A stretch of DNA of 64,000 nucleotides from contig JANQPP010000076.1 in the NCBI GenBank assembly GCA_028289405.1, positions 1 to 64,000 of the forward strand, read 5' to 3'. Below, piece after piece: positions 44,673 to 53,520 of the stretch. The translations under genes and the position numbers were made by a program. A model generated the notes under the pieces. That model had not been told where the DNA came from and did no database searches. It worked only from the letters and a program-made list of their open reading frames with translations. The DNA comes from Pirellulales bacterium (GTDB lineage Bacteria; Planctomycetota; Planctomycetia; Pirellulales; JANQPP01). Numbering within the stretch: position 1 is the stretch's first letter; each line of letters begins with the position of its first letter.

Positions 44673-45564
44673 CGTCCCCTCCAAATTCGAAGATCACCAG
44701 GAAGAAAACGCCGACGTCCGGAGCGGAAGGGGTGAGGCCGATCGGCAGGGAAGCTCCGATCTCGCAGCCGTCGCGGGGTTTCCAGAACAGCCCCGGCGCG
44801 AGGACCAGGGGGTTGCTCTCCTCTTGCAGTTCCAGGCCCAATTCCAGCATGGGGACGAATCGTCCGACTTCGCGGAAGATGCCCAGCGCCAATTCTCCTT
44901 CCACTTCGGTTTCCTCGGTCGAATCCTCGATCTCCAGCCCGGCGGAGAAGTTGACCGCTGTTTCGCCGAATTCTTGATACGCCACGAAGAACGGCTCATG
45001 CAGATGAACACGAGGTTCATCGTCGGGTTCTCGCACGGGGATTCCATATTCGTAACCCAAGCCGAATGCGGTTCGGCTGCGAGGGTTGTTGTAAAAGTTG
45101 TAGTAGGCTTCCAGCGAGACATGCTCGACCCCTTCGAGGCGGTCTTCTTCGTCCGAAAACTGGTTGAAAGGAGCCTCCACCCCCAACTGAAACCGGTCGG
45201 TGATGCCGTATTCGATTTCGAAGGGGTGCGTGCCGTCTTCCCGGACTTCCACCCCCTGGAAGTAGCCAGCCGTGATCTGCAATTCATGCCGCTCTTGTGG
45301 GTAGACGATCGTGCCCAGGAACAGCTCCTGCACCTTCTGCTCGATCATGTCGTCCCCGTCATCCAGGTCGTTGTCATCATCGTCGTCTGCATTGTCTTCT
45401 AGATCTTCCGACGGTTCCTCGTCGTCGAAGGATTCGAACTGAAACGGGGATTCCAAGTCGTCATCGAGGTCCGCGTGGGACACCGAGCCGAGTGAGAGAC
45501 AGAGCATGGCGCATGCCAAGACACTCGGTATGCCTGGAATCCGCCAGAAGATCGTGGAGTTCAT
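44665..45564 (-). CDS. Outer-membrane beta-barrel-like protein with acidic linker
   Basis: The 299-residue protein has a signal peptide (SVLACAMLCLSLGSVSHA) and a strongly acidic ~50-residue linker (DLDDDLESPF..., NADDDDDNDLDDGDD). Alternating strands follow (HELQITAGYFQGV, EIEYGITDRFQLGVEAP, VSLEAYYNFY, TAFGLGYEYGI, AVNFSAGLEIED, PLVLAPGLFWKP), ending FLVIFEFGGDDD. The pattern resembles transporter-like outer membrane barrels seen in planctomycetes and proteobacteria. The short loops and Asp linker suggest peptidoglycan or lipopolysaccharide-side contacts. It is first in an operon with the GGDEF-EAL gene. Confidence 0.75.
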   Translation of the reverse strand: MNSTIFWRIPGIPSVLACAMLCLSLGSVSHADLDDDLESPFQFESFDDEEPSEDLEDNADDDDDNDLDDGDDMIEQKVQELFLGTIVYPQERHELQITAGYFQGVEVREDGTHPFEIEYGITDRFQLGVEAPFNQFSDEEDRLEGVEHVSLEAYYNFYNNPRSRTAFGLGYEYGIPVREPDDEPRVHLHEPFFVAYQEFGETAVNFSAGLEIEDSTEETEVEGELALGIFREVGRFVPMLELGLELQEESNPLVLAPGLFWKPRDGCEIGASLPIGLTPSAPDVGVFFLVIFEFGGDDD

Positions 45565-45876
45565 ATAATGGCCCGCTGCCTGACGTTTGAAACATCGTCG
45601 TATGCGAAAAAGTAGAACGCGTTTTGGGTCCTTCGGTTCATTTTCTTCTTAACCTGAATGTGCCGCCACACAGCCGTTAAAACCGCACGCCTCCGTGAAC
45701 GTCTTCGCCAGTCCATGAACGTCTTGGCCGGTTTTGGATGCACCGACAGGTCAGCCAGTCCATGGGTGTGGCAAACGCCGCACTGGCGGGACACTTTCCA
45801 CGGCCGCGCGGAACGCGAAAAGGGCGGGTAGGAGAGGACCGCTTGGCGGAAATGGTCGCGGCGATAGGGATCCGAA
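45565..45876. other. 312-bp gap between dnaE and the outer-membrane-like gene
   Basis: It contains a 20-bp-spaced direct repeat TGAACGTCTT(C/G)GCC (45696-45709 and 45716-45729). No hairpin with a T-run was identified. Nothing else recognised. Confidence 0.4.
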
Positions 45877-48800
45877 TCAGCCCCGGGCCGGCGCCCGATA
45901 GCGTTTGCCGTTTCCGTTGCGGTGTCCGTTAGATGTGGGAGGACGTGAAGGGATGGGCATGAAGTTGCCCGAGCCGAGCAGTTCCTCCACCCGCTCGCGC
46001 ATTTCGGCGGTGAGGTCGACCCGCATGCCATCGCAATTGAGATGTAAACGGCCGCCATCCGTGAAATCAATGACCATTTTCAATTCACAGCTTCCCGGAT
46101 AGCCCCGCAGGATTTCGTGGAGCATTTCCAGCTCGCGCTCGCCGTGCCGCTGTTCCAGAAGCCGCACTCGAACACCGCCCGTGTAGCGTTTTTCGAGTTC
46201 CTCCAGGGGAATCAATTCTTGCACGATGAGGTTCGTCTCTTCGCTGCCCGGACGGCGGTCGACGGTGCCCCGCGCGGCCAACACGGCGTCCGCTTCCACG
46301 AGGTGGCCATGATTTACGAAGTCATCGGGCCAAAGGATGCAGCGCACGATGCCGGCGGTATCCTCCAGATCGAACATGGCGTACCGCGTGGGCCCGTCCC
46401 CGTTGCGTGAAGATTTCGTGTTGGATTGTTTGATGGCGGAGAGGATGCCCCCCACGGTGACTTCGCTGCGATGCTGCAGGTTGCCGAGATCCGAGGTTTT
46501 CGTCGGGCAATAGAGCATGAGCGTCTGTTCGTACTCCGCGAGCGGATGGCTGGAGAAGTAGCAGCCGAGAACCTCCTTTTCGAACTTCAGTTTTTCCCGT
46601 TCCGCCCATTCGGGCATCTCGGGGAGCGGCGTGGGCCCACGGCTTGTGCCTTCGTCGGCGGACATCTCATCGAACAGATTCTTTTGGCCGGATTTGCGGT
46701 CTTCCAGCGCGGAGGCTCCGGCTTGCAGGGCCGCATCGAGCGTCGCCATGAGCTGTGACCGCTTCGCGCCGAAGCCATCAAAGGCACCGGCCTTGATCAG
46801 GTTTTCCAACGACGAGCGGTTGACCTTGGTCGCGTCCACCCGTTCGCAGAAGTCGAACAAGTCGCGGAAAGGGCTGTCCGCTTCCCGAGCGCGAATCAGA
46901 GCTTCCGCCGCCGGTCCACCGCAGCTCTTGATGGCCGTGAGACCGAAATAGATTTTGCCTTCCGCCACGGTGAAATCGGCGCCCGAGTGGTTGACGTCTG
47001 GCGGCAAGACTTCGATCTTCATCCGCCGGCAGTCTTCCAGGTGCTCGACGAGCGCGTCTTTCTTTTTGAAATTCCGGCCCGGGATATCCCCCGAGAGCAG
47101 CGCGGCCATAAACTCCACGGGGAAATGCGCCTTCAGATAGGCGGTCATGTAGGCGATGTTGGCGTAGGCCGTGGAGTGGCTCTTGTTGAAGCCGTAGCCG
47201 GCGAATTTCTCGATCAGCTCGAAGATCTCCACCGCTTCCTTCTCGGCGAGCCCCTGGGCTTGGGCGCCGGTGACGAAATCCTGCCGGTTCTTGGCGATGA
47301 TCGGCAGCTTTTTCTTGCTGATGGCCTTGATGCACTTATAGGCATCGGAAAGCGGAATGCCTCCCAGTCGATTGAGAATCCGCATCACCTGTTCCTGGTA
47401 GACCATCACGCCGTGGGTCTCTTCCAGGACGTCCTTCATCACGGCGTGTTTGTATTCCGCCTGCTTGCGGCCATGCTTGACCTGCACGTAATCCTCAACC
47501 ATTCCTCCTTCCAACGGGCCAGGACGATAGAGGGCATTCGTGGCGATGATGTCCAAAAAGCTGTCGGGCTTCATCTTCTGCAGCAGATCGCGGATGCCGC
47601 CGCTTTCCAACTGGAAGATGCCCTTGGTTTCTCCCCGGCAGAGCAAGGCATAGGTTTCCTTGTCGTCGAGCGGAAAGCGATAGGGATCGGGCCGCTTGCC
47701 CGTGGTTTGTTCGATCAGGTCGATGGCCTTGGAGAGAATCGTCAGGTTGCGGAGGCCGAGGAAATCCATCTTCAGCAGCCCGGCCGCTTCCACATCCCCC
47801 ATGGCCCACTGCGTGATGATGTCTTCCTTGCCCTGCACACGTCCCAGTGGGACATACTCCGTCAACGGGCGATCGGCGATCACCACCGCCGCCGCGTGCG
47901 TGCCGACGTTGCGGGCTAGCCCTTCAATCTTGCGAGCCAGATCGAGCAGTTCGCGAATCTCGTGGTCCGAGTCGTACGCCTGGCGGAGCTCCTGGCTCGT
48001 GTCGAGCGCCTTGTTCAGCGTGATGCCGAGTTGATCAGGGACCATGGCCACCACGGAATCGACTCGGAAGATAGGCATGCCTAATGCGCGGCCCACATCA
48101 CGAATCGCGGCTCGCGCTGCCAGCGTCCCGAAGGTGCCGATCTGGGCGACGTTGGCTTCGCCGTACTTGTCCTTGACGTATTGAATGACTTCGCCGCGAC
48201 GCTCCTTATCGAAATCGATATCGATATCCGGCGCCTCCAAGCGGTTCTCATCCAGAAACCGTTCGAAAAGCAAATCATAGTTCAGCGGACAGACGTGGCT
48301 CAGGTACAAGGCATAGCAGACCAACGAGCCTACGCCCGAACCGCGGGCAGTGGCATGGATGCCTCCTTCCCGGGCATAGCGGACAAAGTCCCAGACGATG
48401 AGAAAGTAGTTGTCGAACCCGAGCTTGTGAATAACGCCCAACTCGCGGTCAAGCCGTTCCATCACCTGGGCGGAAAGTTCGCCGTTTTCCCAGTATTCTG
48501 GCAGGTCGCGGTAACGGTCCTTCAGCCCCTCCAAGCAGAGCTCGCGGAGGTAGTCGTGTGATTTCTTTTCGGGAGGCAGCGAGAATTTGGGGAAATGCCG
48601 CTGGTTGAGATCGAGTTCAATTTCCACGCTGTCGGCGATTTCCTGGCTACGACGCACGGCATCCTCGAAGCCGGGGAACGCCTCGTACATTTCCCCGGGG
48701 CCGCGAAGATAGAATTCACTCCCCTCCATCCGCATGCGGTTGGCGTCGGTACGAAACTTACCCGTGTTGATGCAGAGCAGGACGTCTTGCGCTTCCGCGT

Positions 48801-49464
48801 CTTCCCGATCGACGTAATGCGCGTCGCTGGTCGCCACGAGCGGGATGCCGATTTTCTGGGCAACTTCCACGGCGGATTCCATGGCCAGCCGTTGGATTTC
48901 CACTCCGTTGTTTTGAATCTCGATGAAATAGCGTTCGCCGAAGACCCGTTGAAACCAGGCGGCGATCTCGCTAGCTTCGGCCAGGTTTTCTTCCCGTGTC
49001 TGCCCGCGCAACAACGTCCGGTTGAATTCGCTGGAGACGCAACCGGAGAGGCAGATCAATCCTTCGCTATGGGCCTCGAGTAACTCCTTGTCGATGCGTG
49101 GCTTGAAATAAAAGCCTTCCAGAAAAGCCGCCGAGGCGAGTTGGATCAAATTCTTGAAGCCGGTGCGGTCCTTCGCCAGCAGCGTGAGATGGTAAGAGGA
49201 CTCTTTGCGGCTGCCCGTGTCGCGCTCGAAGCGGCTGCCGGGCGCGATGTACGCTTCATAGCCCAGGATCGGATTGATTTCGGCTTCCTTCGCCTTGCGA
49301 TAAAAGTCCAAGGCCCCATAAAGATTGCCATGATCCGTGAGAGCCAAGGCGTTCATGCCATGGGACTTGGCGCGCTCAATCAGTCCCCCAATGGGGCTGG
49401 CGCCATCCAGCAAGCTGTAGTGACTATGACAGTGCAAGTGGACGAAAGGTCCCGTATCGGCCAT
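45877..49464 (-). CDS. dnaE: DNA polymerase III alpha subunit
   Basis: The 1195-residue replicative polymerase starts with the PHP domain (VHLHCHSHYSLLDG, ALTDHGNLYG). The polymerase palm carries the catalytic aspartates in PDIDIDFDKERR (~410). The fingers/thumb region includes GKRPDPYRFPLDDKETYALLCRGETKGIFQLES and FNKSHSTAYANIAYMTAYLK. The C-terminus has helix-hairpin-helix and OB-fold regions (EVTVGGILSAIKQS, LEDTAGIVRCILWPDDF). Length is normal for the DnaE1 class. ATG 49464 has GGTAAAGGA upstream. The gene is monocistronic in this view and divergent from hpf. Confidence 0.97.
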   Translation of the reverse strand: MADTGPFVHLHCHSHYSLLDGASPIGGLIERAKSHGMNALALTDHGNLYGALDFYRKAKEAEINPILGYEAYIAPGSRFERDTGSRKESSYHLTLLAKDRTGFKNLIQLASAAFLEGFYFKPRIDKELLEAHSEGLICLSGCVSSEFNRTLLRGQTREENLAEASEIAAWFQRVFGERYFIEIQNNGVEIQRLAMESAVEVAQKIGIPLVATSDAHYVDREDAEAQDVLLCINTGKFRTDANRMRMEGSEFYLRGPGEMYEAFPGFEDAVRRSQEIADSVEIELDLNQRHFPKFSLPPEKKSHDYLRELCLEGLKDRYRDLPEYWENGELSAQVMERLDRELGVIHKLGFDNYFLIVWDFVRYAREGGIHATARGSGVGSLVCYALYLSHVCPLNYDLLFERFLDENRLEAPDIDIDFDKERRGEVIQYVKDKYGEANVAQIGTFGTLAARAAIRDVGRALGMPIFRVDSVVAMVPDQLGITLNKALDTSQELRQAYDSDHEIRELLDLARKIEGLARNVGTHAAAVVIADRPLTEYVPLGRVQGKEDIITQWAMGDVEAAGLLKMDFLGLRNLTILSKAIDLIEQTTGKRPDPYRFPLDDKETYALLCRGETKGIFQLESGGIRDLLQKMKPDSFLDIIATNALYRPGPLEGGMVEDYVQVKHGRKQAEYKHAVMKDVLEETHGVMVYQEQVMRILNRLGGIPLSDAYKCIKAISKKKLPIIAKNRQDFVTGAQAQGLAEKEAVEIFELIEKFAGYGFNKSHSTAYANIAYMTAYLKAHFPVEFMAALLSGDIPGRNFKKKDALVEHLEDCRRMKIEVLPPDVNHSGADFTVAEGKIYFGLTAIKSCGGPAAEALIRAREADSPFRDLFDFCERVDATKVNRSSLENLIKAGAFDGFGAKRSQLMATLDAALQAGASALEDRKSGQKNLFDEMSADEGTSRGPTPLPEMPEWAEREKLKFEKEVLGCYFSSHPLAEYEQTLMLYCPTKTSDLGNLQHRSEVTVGGILSAIKQSNTKSSRNGDGPTRYAMFDLEDTAGIVRCILWPDDFVNHGHLVEADAVLAARGTVDRRPGSEETNLIVQELIPLEELEKRYTGGVRVRLLEQRHGERELEMLHEILRGYPGSCELKMVIDFTDGGRLHLNCDGMRVDLTAEMRERVEELLGSGNFMPIPSRPPTSNGHRNGNGKRYRAPARG

Positions 49465-49991
49465 TCCTTTACCCTCAACCGGATGGATGCGAATTGCCAG
49501 GATTCATGCGCTCCTGGGCGTGATGCGGGAGGAGTTTCCAACACCAAAATGAGCGGCCAATCTTGCCCCGCGACCTATCATTGGATGCGGCGAGAAACTC
49601 CGTATCTGACGCCACGTGAGGCGTGGGTCCGACTCCCGCGGTCGATTGTATCACTCGTGGCGGGACCCTCAATCTAAAGTCGAGGCTAGCGGCTAACTTT
49701 GCGAAAAGTTGCCTGCCCGGGAGGCTTGATGTGGGCTATAACTATCTATCAAGCATTGAGTTAAGTAACGGGCAATGGGGTGCGCTGGTGGCCGGCGGCG
49801 AGAATGGTACAATTTAGGCGTTGTGGGGAGGTGGCGAGTCCCATTCTGGAATGCTCGCGTCCGACACGCCAGGTTTGTGAAGGGACCCGGCACCAACTAG
49901 AATCACGCCATTGAACACATCGGGCGCCACGGAGTGCCGTGAAACGGCTCCGCTCCGTTCGGCGAAGGACTTTTTCCACGGGAGTCTGAGC
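49465..49991. other. 527-bp divergent region between dnaE and hpf
   Basis: TGGTACAAT at 49805-49813 is an extended -10-like sequence in front of hpf without a clear -35. The open frame from 49911 to the hpf start is judged non-coding because the HPF fold begins at 49992. Nothing else recognised. Confidence 0.4.
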
Positions 49992-50360
49992 TTGCTGATC
50001 AATATCTCCACCCGCCATGGCCATTTGAGTGAGGCTTCCCAGCAAAAAATACGGGAGAAAGTCTCCAAACTAGAACGTTTTCATGATCGGCTCACTTCGA
50101 TCGAAGTGACCGTGAATTTGGAACACGAAGATTCCCCAGAAGTGGAGATTCAGGTCTCAGCGGAACGCAAACATGATTTCGTCGCGGCGCAGCGCTCCTC
50201 GGAATTGATGTCCTGCCTCGACGCCGTGGTGCATAAAGTGGAACAACAGATCAAGAAATACAAGGAACGCTCGCAACAAAAACATCGCAGCAATGCCGCG
50301 AAGTCCGGCATCGACCGGGGAGAGCCGGCGTCTCCGAGTAGCGATGAGACCGGTTTGTAG
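49992..50360 (+). CDS. hpf: Ribosome hibernation promoting factor / RaiA family
   Basis: The 122-residue protein matches the short HPF/RaiA form that binds the decoding site of 30S subunits in stationary phase. It starts LINISTRHGHLSEASQQKIREKVSKLERFHDRLTSIEVTVNLE, then SAERKHDFVAAQRSSELMSCLDAVVHKVEQQIKKYKER, then a low-complexity tail (SGIDRGEPASPSSDETGL). The start is a TTG codon at 49992, with GGAG eight bases upstream. It heads an hpf/EIIA/HPr/EI gene order reminiscent of the rpoN-hpf-ptsN neighbourhood. Confidence 0.9.
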   Translation: MLINISTRHGHLSEASQQKIREKVSKLERFHDRLTSIEVTVNLEHEDSPEVEIQVSAERKHDFVAAQRSSELMSCLDAVVHKVEQQIKKYKERSQQKHRSNAAKSGIDRGEPASPSSDETGL

Positions 50361-50386
50361 CGAAGCGTGCGGAGAAAGGAACGTCG

Positions 50387-50863
50387 ATGAAGTTTGCTGA
50401 CTTTGTGAGTCCCCGTGCCATTCGTCCCGAATTAGCGGCGGATGACAAGGAGGGGGTCATCCGCGAGATGGCCCAAGGGTTGCTAGAAGCCGAGGTGATC
50501 GTCGAAAGTGAACTCGAGGGAATCGTTCGGGCCATCATGAAACGGGAGGAACTAGGCAGCACCGGGATTGGCCGGGGTGTCGCGGTGCCTCACACCAAGC
50601 ATGCCAGCGTGAAGAAGCTGGTCGGCACGGTGGGCGTAAGCTCCTCCGGGGTCGACTTCGAAAGCTTGGACGGAGAACTCGTCCAATTGTTTTTTTTATT
50701 GGTCTCGCCTCCGGATCGGCCCAGCGATCACTTGCGGGCGCTGGAAAACATTTCCCGACAGTTGCGGGACGAGAGTTTTTGCAAATTCCTCAAGGCGGCA
50801 TCGACCGCCGGTGAGATTCAACAGTTACTCGAAGAAGCGGACAACAACGGCTTTGGCCGTTGA
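50387..50863 (+). CDS. ptsN: PTS EIIA (nitrogen-regulatory/fructose-like) protein
   Basis: The 158-residue cytoplasmic protein belongs to the EIIA-Ntr/Fru family. The phosphorylatable histidine is in GRGVAVPHTKH (His69), preceded by KREELGSTGIG, as is typical. VQLFFLLVSPPDRPSDHLRALENISRQLRD is the family's second conserved block. With HPr and enzyme I nearby and no EIIB or EIIC, it is likely the end point of a regulatory phosphorelay. It begins 26 bases after hpf and is probably co-transcribed with it. Confidence 0.9.
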   Translation: MKFADFVSPRAIRPELAADDKEGVIREMAQGLLEAEVIVESELEGIVRAIMKREELGSTGIGRGVAVPHTKHASVKKLVGTVGVSSSGVDFESLDGELVQLFFLLVSPPDRPSDHLRALENISRQLRDESFCKFLKAASTAGEIQQLLEEADNNGFGR

Positions 50864-51000
50864 ATCCGAGACAAAAAACCTAAACTCCATTTGAAAGCGC
50901 ACAAAATCATTCGCCCCCCTCGTTCGTGTGAATTTCGGTGGCCGGCTATCCCTTACGTTCGGCCCCAACCCATCGCGACCGTGGGTGCGGGAAGGATGAG

Positions 51001-51288
51001 ATGGAACTTATGGTGGACTCTGCGGCAAGCCGGACCGTCGTGATCATCAACCCGGAAGGGTTGCATGCACGGCCCGCCGATTTGTTTGTCCAGGCCGCCA
51101 AGCGCTACGACGCGAAAATCGAAATTATCAAGGACAATGAACGGGTCGACGGGAAAAGCATTCTTTCGATCATGACGCTTGCTGCCGTGGAGGGGACGGA
51201 ACTGAAGCTGGAAGCGAACGGCCACGACGCCGAGGCGGCACTTGAAGAACTGGTCGCCCTGGTTTCCCGGGGTTTTACGGAATTGTGA
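51001..51288 (+). CDS. ptsH: Phosphocarrier protein HPr
   Basis: The 95-residue protein is a full HPr. The active histidine is in NPEGLHARPADLFVQAA (His22). The regulatory serine region VDGKSILSIMTLAA (Ser53) is conserved, so an HPr kinase could act on it; no hprK is in the window. ATG 51001 follows GGAAGG, and a second ATG nine bases later is possible. It passes phosphate from enzyme I to EIIA. Confidence 0.93.
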   Translation: MELMVDSAASRTVVIINPEGLHARPADLFVQAAKRYDAKIEIIKDNERVDGKSILSIMTLAAVEGTELKLEANGHDAEAALEELVALVSRGFTEL

Positions 51289-51461
51289 TTCCACCCGAGA
51301 ATGGTTGTGAATTCGCGCCGCATTGAGGTTCGGGGCAAATCGCGCACGCGCGATGGCCCGTGGCACGGCAGATAGCCCGATCGTCATGCATTTGGATTCC
51401 CCTCGGCACCTAGGAAACATTTCCAGCGCCCCGCCAAATGGCGCTGAATTGCCAGGCGATT

Positions 51462-53204
51462 ATGCACAAACTCCAGGGAATCGCGGTTTCGCCGGGTATC
51501 GCCATTGGCGAGGCCCTCGTCATGGACCGCGAACGGTTTCGCATTCCCCGCCGCATGGTGGCCCGCGATGCCATCACCCATGAACTGGAGCGCTTGCTGC
51601 GAGGGCTCGAAGCCACCGCCGAGGAGATCCAAAAAAATCGGGACACGATCGCCCGGGAATTGGGCCCTCAGTACGGAGCGATCTTCTCCGCGCATCTGCA
51701 AATGGTGCACGATGAGCAGCTCCGAAACGAAATCTCGGACCTCATCCGCGAACACCAATTCTCGCCCGAGTACGCGGTCAGCCAGGTATTGCGGCGCTAC
51801 GCGAAGGTGTTCCAAGCCCTGGAAAGCGCGCAACTGGCCGAACGGTCGCACGACATCTTCGACATCGAAAAACGCATTCTTCGCAATTTGCTCGGGCACC
51901 GCCGGGAAGAACTTTCTCAGCTCACTTCACCGGTATTGGTTCTGGCGCATAATCTGACCCCCAGTGAAACCGCGAATCTGAACCGGGATTTCGTCCGGGG
52001 ATTCGTCACCGAAATTGGCGGGCCAGGCAGCCATACGGCCATCGTCGCCCAGGGCTTGGAGATTCCCGCCGTGGTGGGCACTGGAAAATTCCTGGGGGAT
52101 GTTTCCGGCGGAGACATGGTCATCGTGGATGGCGAGCATGGCGTGGTCATCTTGCAGCCGGATGATGCCACGTTGGCCCTCTACCAGCGAGAAGTGGAAG
52201 CCAAACGCACCTACGCGGCACGCCTGCAAACGCTGCGTGACCTGCCCGCGGAAACGGCCGATGGCGTCGCGATCGAGTTGCTGGGCAATATCGAGTTCCC
52301 GCATGAAGTCACGCAGTGCCTCGAGCGTGGGAGTGACGGCGTCGGACTGTACCGGACGGAATTCCTGTATTTGGATCCTTCGCGGGAACCGACCGAGGAT
52401 GTCCACTATCAGGCCTATGCCCATGTGCTGCGGGAGATGGCTCCGCGACCGGTGACCATTCGCACTTTGGACGTCGGCGCGGACAAGATCACCCACGCCC
52501 CTTCGCCCGAGGATGAGCGAAACCCGTTCCTCGGTCTGCGGAGTATTCGCCTTTCCTTGCGGAATACCGATCTATTCCGCACGCAGTTGCGGGCGATCCT
52601 GCGGGCCAGCGTGTTGGGCAACGCCCGTATCATGTTCCCTTTGATTTCCACGATCACGGAATTGCGCCAGGCCAAGATGGTGCTCGCGGACGTCATGGAG
52701 GATTTGGAAGAGGGAAAAATCCCCTTCAATCGGGACGTGGAAGTGGGGATGATGGTCGAAGTGCCCGCCGCCGTGACGATGATCGACCACTTTGTCCGTG
52801 AAGTCGATTTCATCAGCATCGGCACGAACGACCTGATCCAGTACACCTTGGCCGTGGACCGTAGCAATAAAGATGTCGCGCCACTGTACAACCCTTCCGA
52901 CCCGGCCGTGCTGCGGCTCATCGCGCAGGCGATGCGGGCCTGCAACGAAGCCTCGGTTTCGGCCAGCCTCTGCGGGCAGATGAGCAGTGATCCCCTCTTC
53001 ACGGCTTGGCTGCTGGGTGTGGGATTGCGGCAATTGAGCGTCGTGCCTAGCGCCATTCCCGAAATCAAGCGGGTCTGCCGGCGGCTGGAGTTGCCTTATT
53101 GCGAACAAGTCGCCCGTCATGTAGAGACATTGGATTCCGCGCGCGAAGTGAAGAAGTATCTGCTCAAGGAACAACGGCAAAGCCCGCACGCGGACCAATT
53201 CTGA
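51462..53204 (+). CDS. ptsI: PTS enzyme I (phosphoenolpyruvate-protein phosphotransferase)
   Basis: The 580-residue protein transfers phosphate from PEP to HPr. Visible landmarks are the N-terminal LQGIAVSPGIAIGEA, the phosphohistidine loop GGPGSHTAIVAQGLEIPAVVG (His ~192), and the PEP-binding barrel with GVGLYRTEFLYLD, ILRASVLGNARIMFPLIST, GMMVEVPAAVTMIDHF, FISIGTNDLIQYTLAVDRSN and the active cysteine SLCGQMSSDP. ATG 51462 was chosen over 51438 because the family begins there. Codon use and length are normal. No sugar permease is nearby. Confidence 0.95.
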   Translation: MHKLQGIAVSPGIAIGEALVMDRERFRIPRRMVARDAITHELERLLRGLEATAEEIQKNRDTIARELGPQYGAIFSAHLQMVHDEQLRNEISDLIREHQFSPEYAVSQVLRRYAKVFQALESAQLAERSHDIFDIEKRILRNLLGHRREELSQLTSPVLVLAHNLTPSETANLNRDFVRGFVTEIGGPGSHTAIVAQGLEIPAVVGTGKFLGDVSGGDMVIVDGEHGVVILQPDDATLALYQREVEAKRTYAARLQTLRDLPAETADGVAIELLGNIEFPHEVTQCLERGSDGVGLYRTEFLYLDPSREPTEDVHYQAYAHVLREMAPRPVTIRTLDVGADKITHAPSPEDERNPFLGLRSIRLSLRNTDLFRTQLRAILRASVLGNARIMFPLISTITELRQAKMVLADVMEDLEEGKIPFNRDVEVGMMVEVPAAVTMIDHFVREVDFISIGTNDLIQYTLAVDRSNKDVAPLYNPSDPAVLRLIAQAMRACNEASVSASLCGQMSSDPLFTAWLLGVGLRQLSVVPSAIPEIKRVCRRLELPYCEQVARHVETLDSAREVKKYLLKEQRQSPHADQF

Positions 53205-53520
53205 AAACCAAACGCCACCCAACCATTGGGACCACACATCATGTTCGCGGATTCGATCTCCAATTTCGCTTGCACGTCCTCGAATCCGCTTTTTCGATTT
53301 TGCAGTCGGGAAGCCCTCATAGGGACCACTTTCCGAAGTAGCGCGACCCGTCGGCGTCGTGCATCTGGCTGGACCGTCACGGGCTGGGTAAAAGCCCCTC
53401 GGACAGCCGTTGCCGCTGCACGGGACGGACGCTCTGCCGGCATATTTGGCCGGATGGCCCCCTGGCCTCGGGCGCGGAGCTGGCACGCTCCGCCGTGGCC
53501 TCACCTACAAGGAATCCAAT
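53205..53520. other. 316-bp gap between ptsI and the RNase E/G gene
   Basis: It may hold a long leader for the RNase gene, but no specific structure, promoter or terminator was recognised. Frames open here are shadows. Confidence 0.4.

Noticed and set aside
45696-45729. Iteron-like direct repeat near dnaE
   Set aside because: Only two units of 14 bases, no AT-rich region and no DnaA boxes seen, so an origin is not supported.
49911-49991. Longer N-terminus for hpf
   Set aside because: The 27 extra codons have no ribosome-binding site and no HPF similarity; TTG 49992 has GGAG at proper distance.
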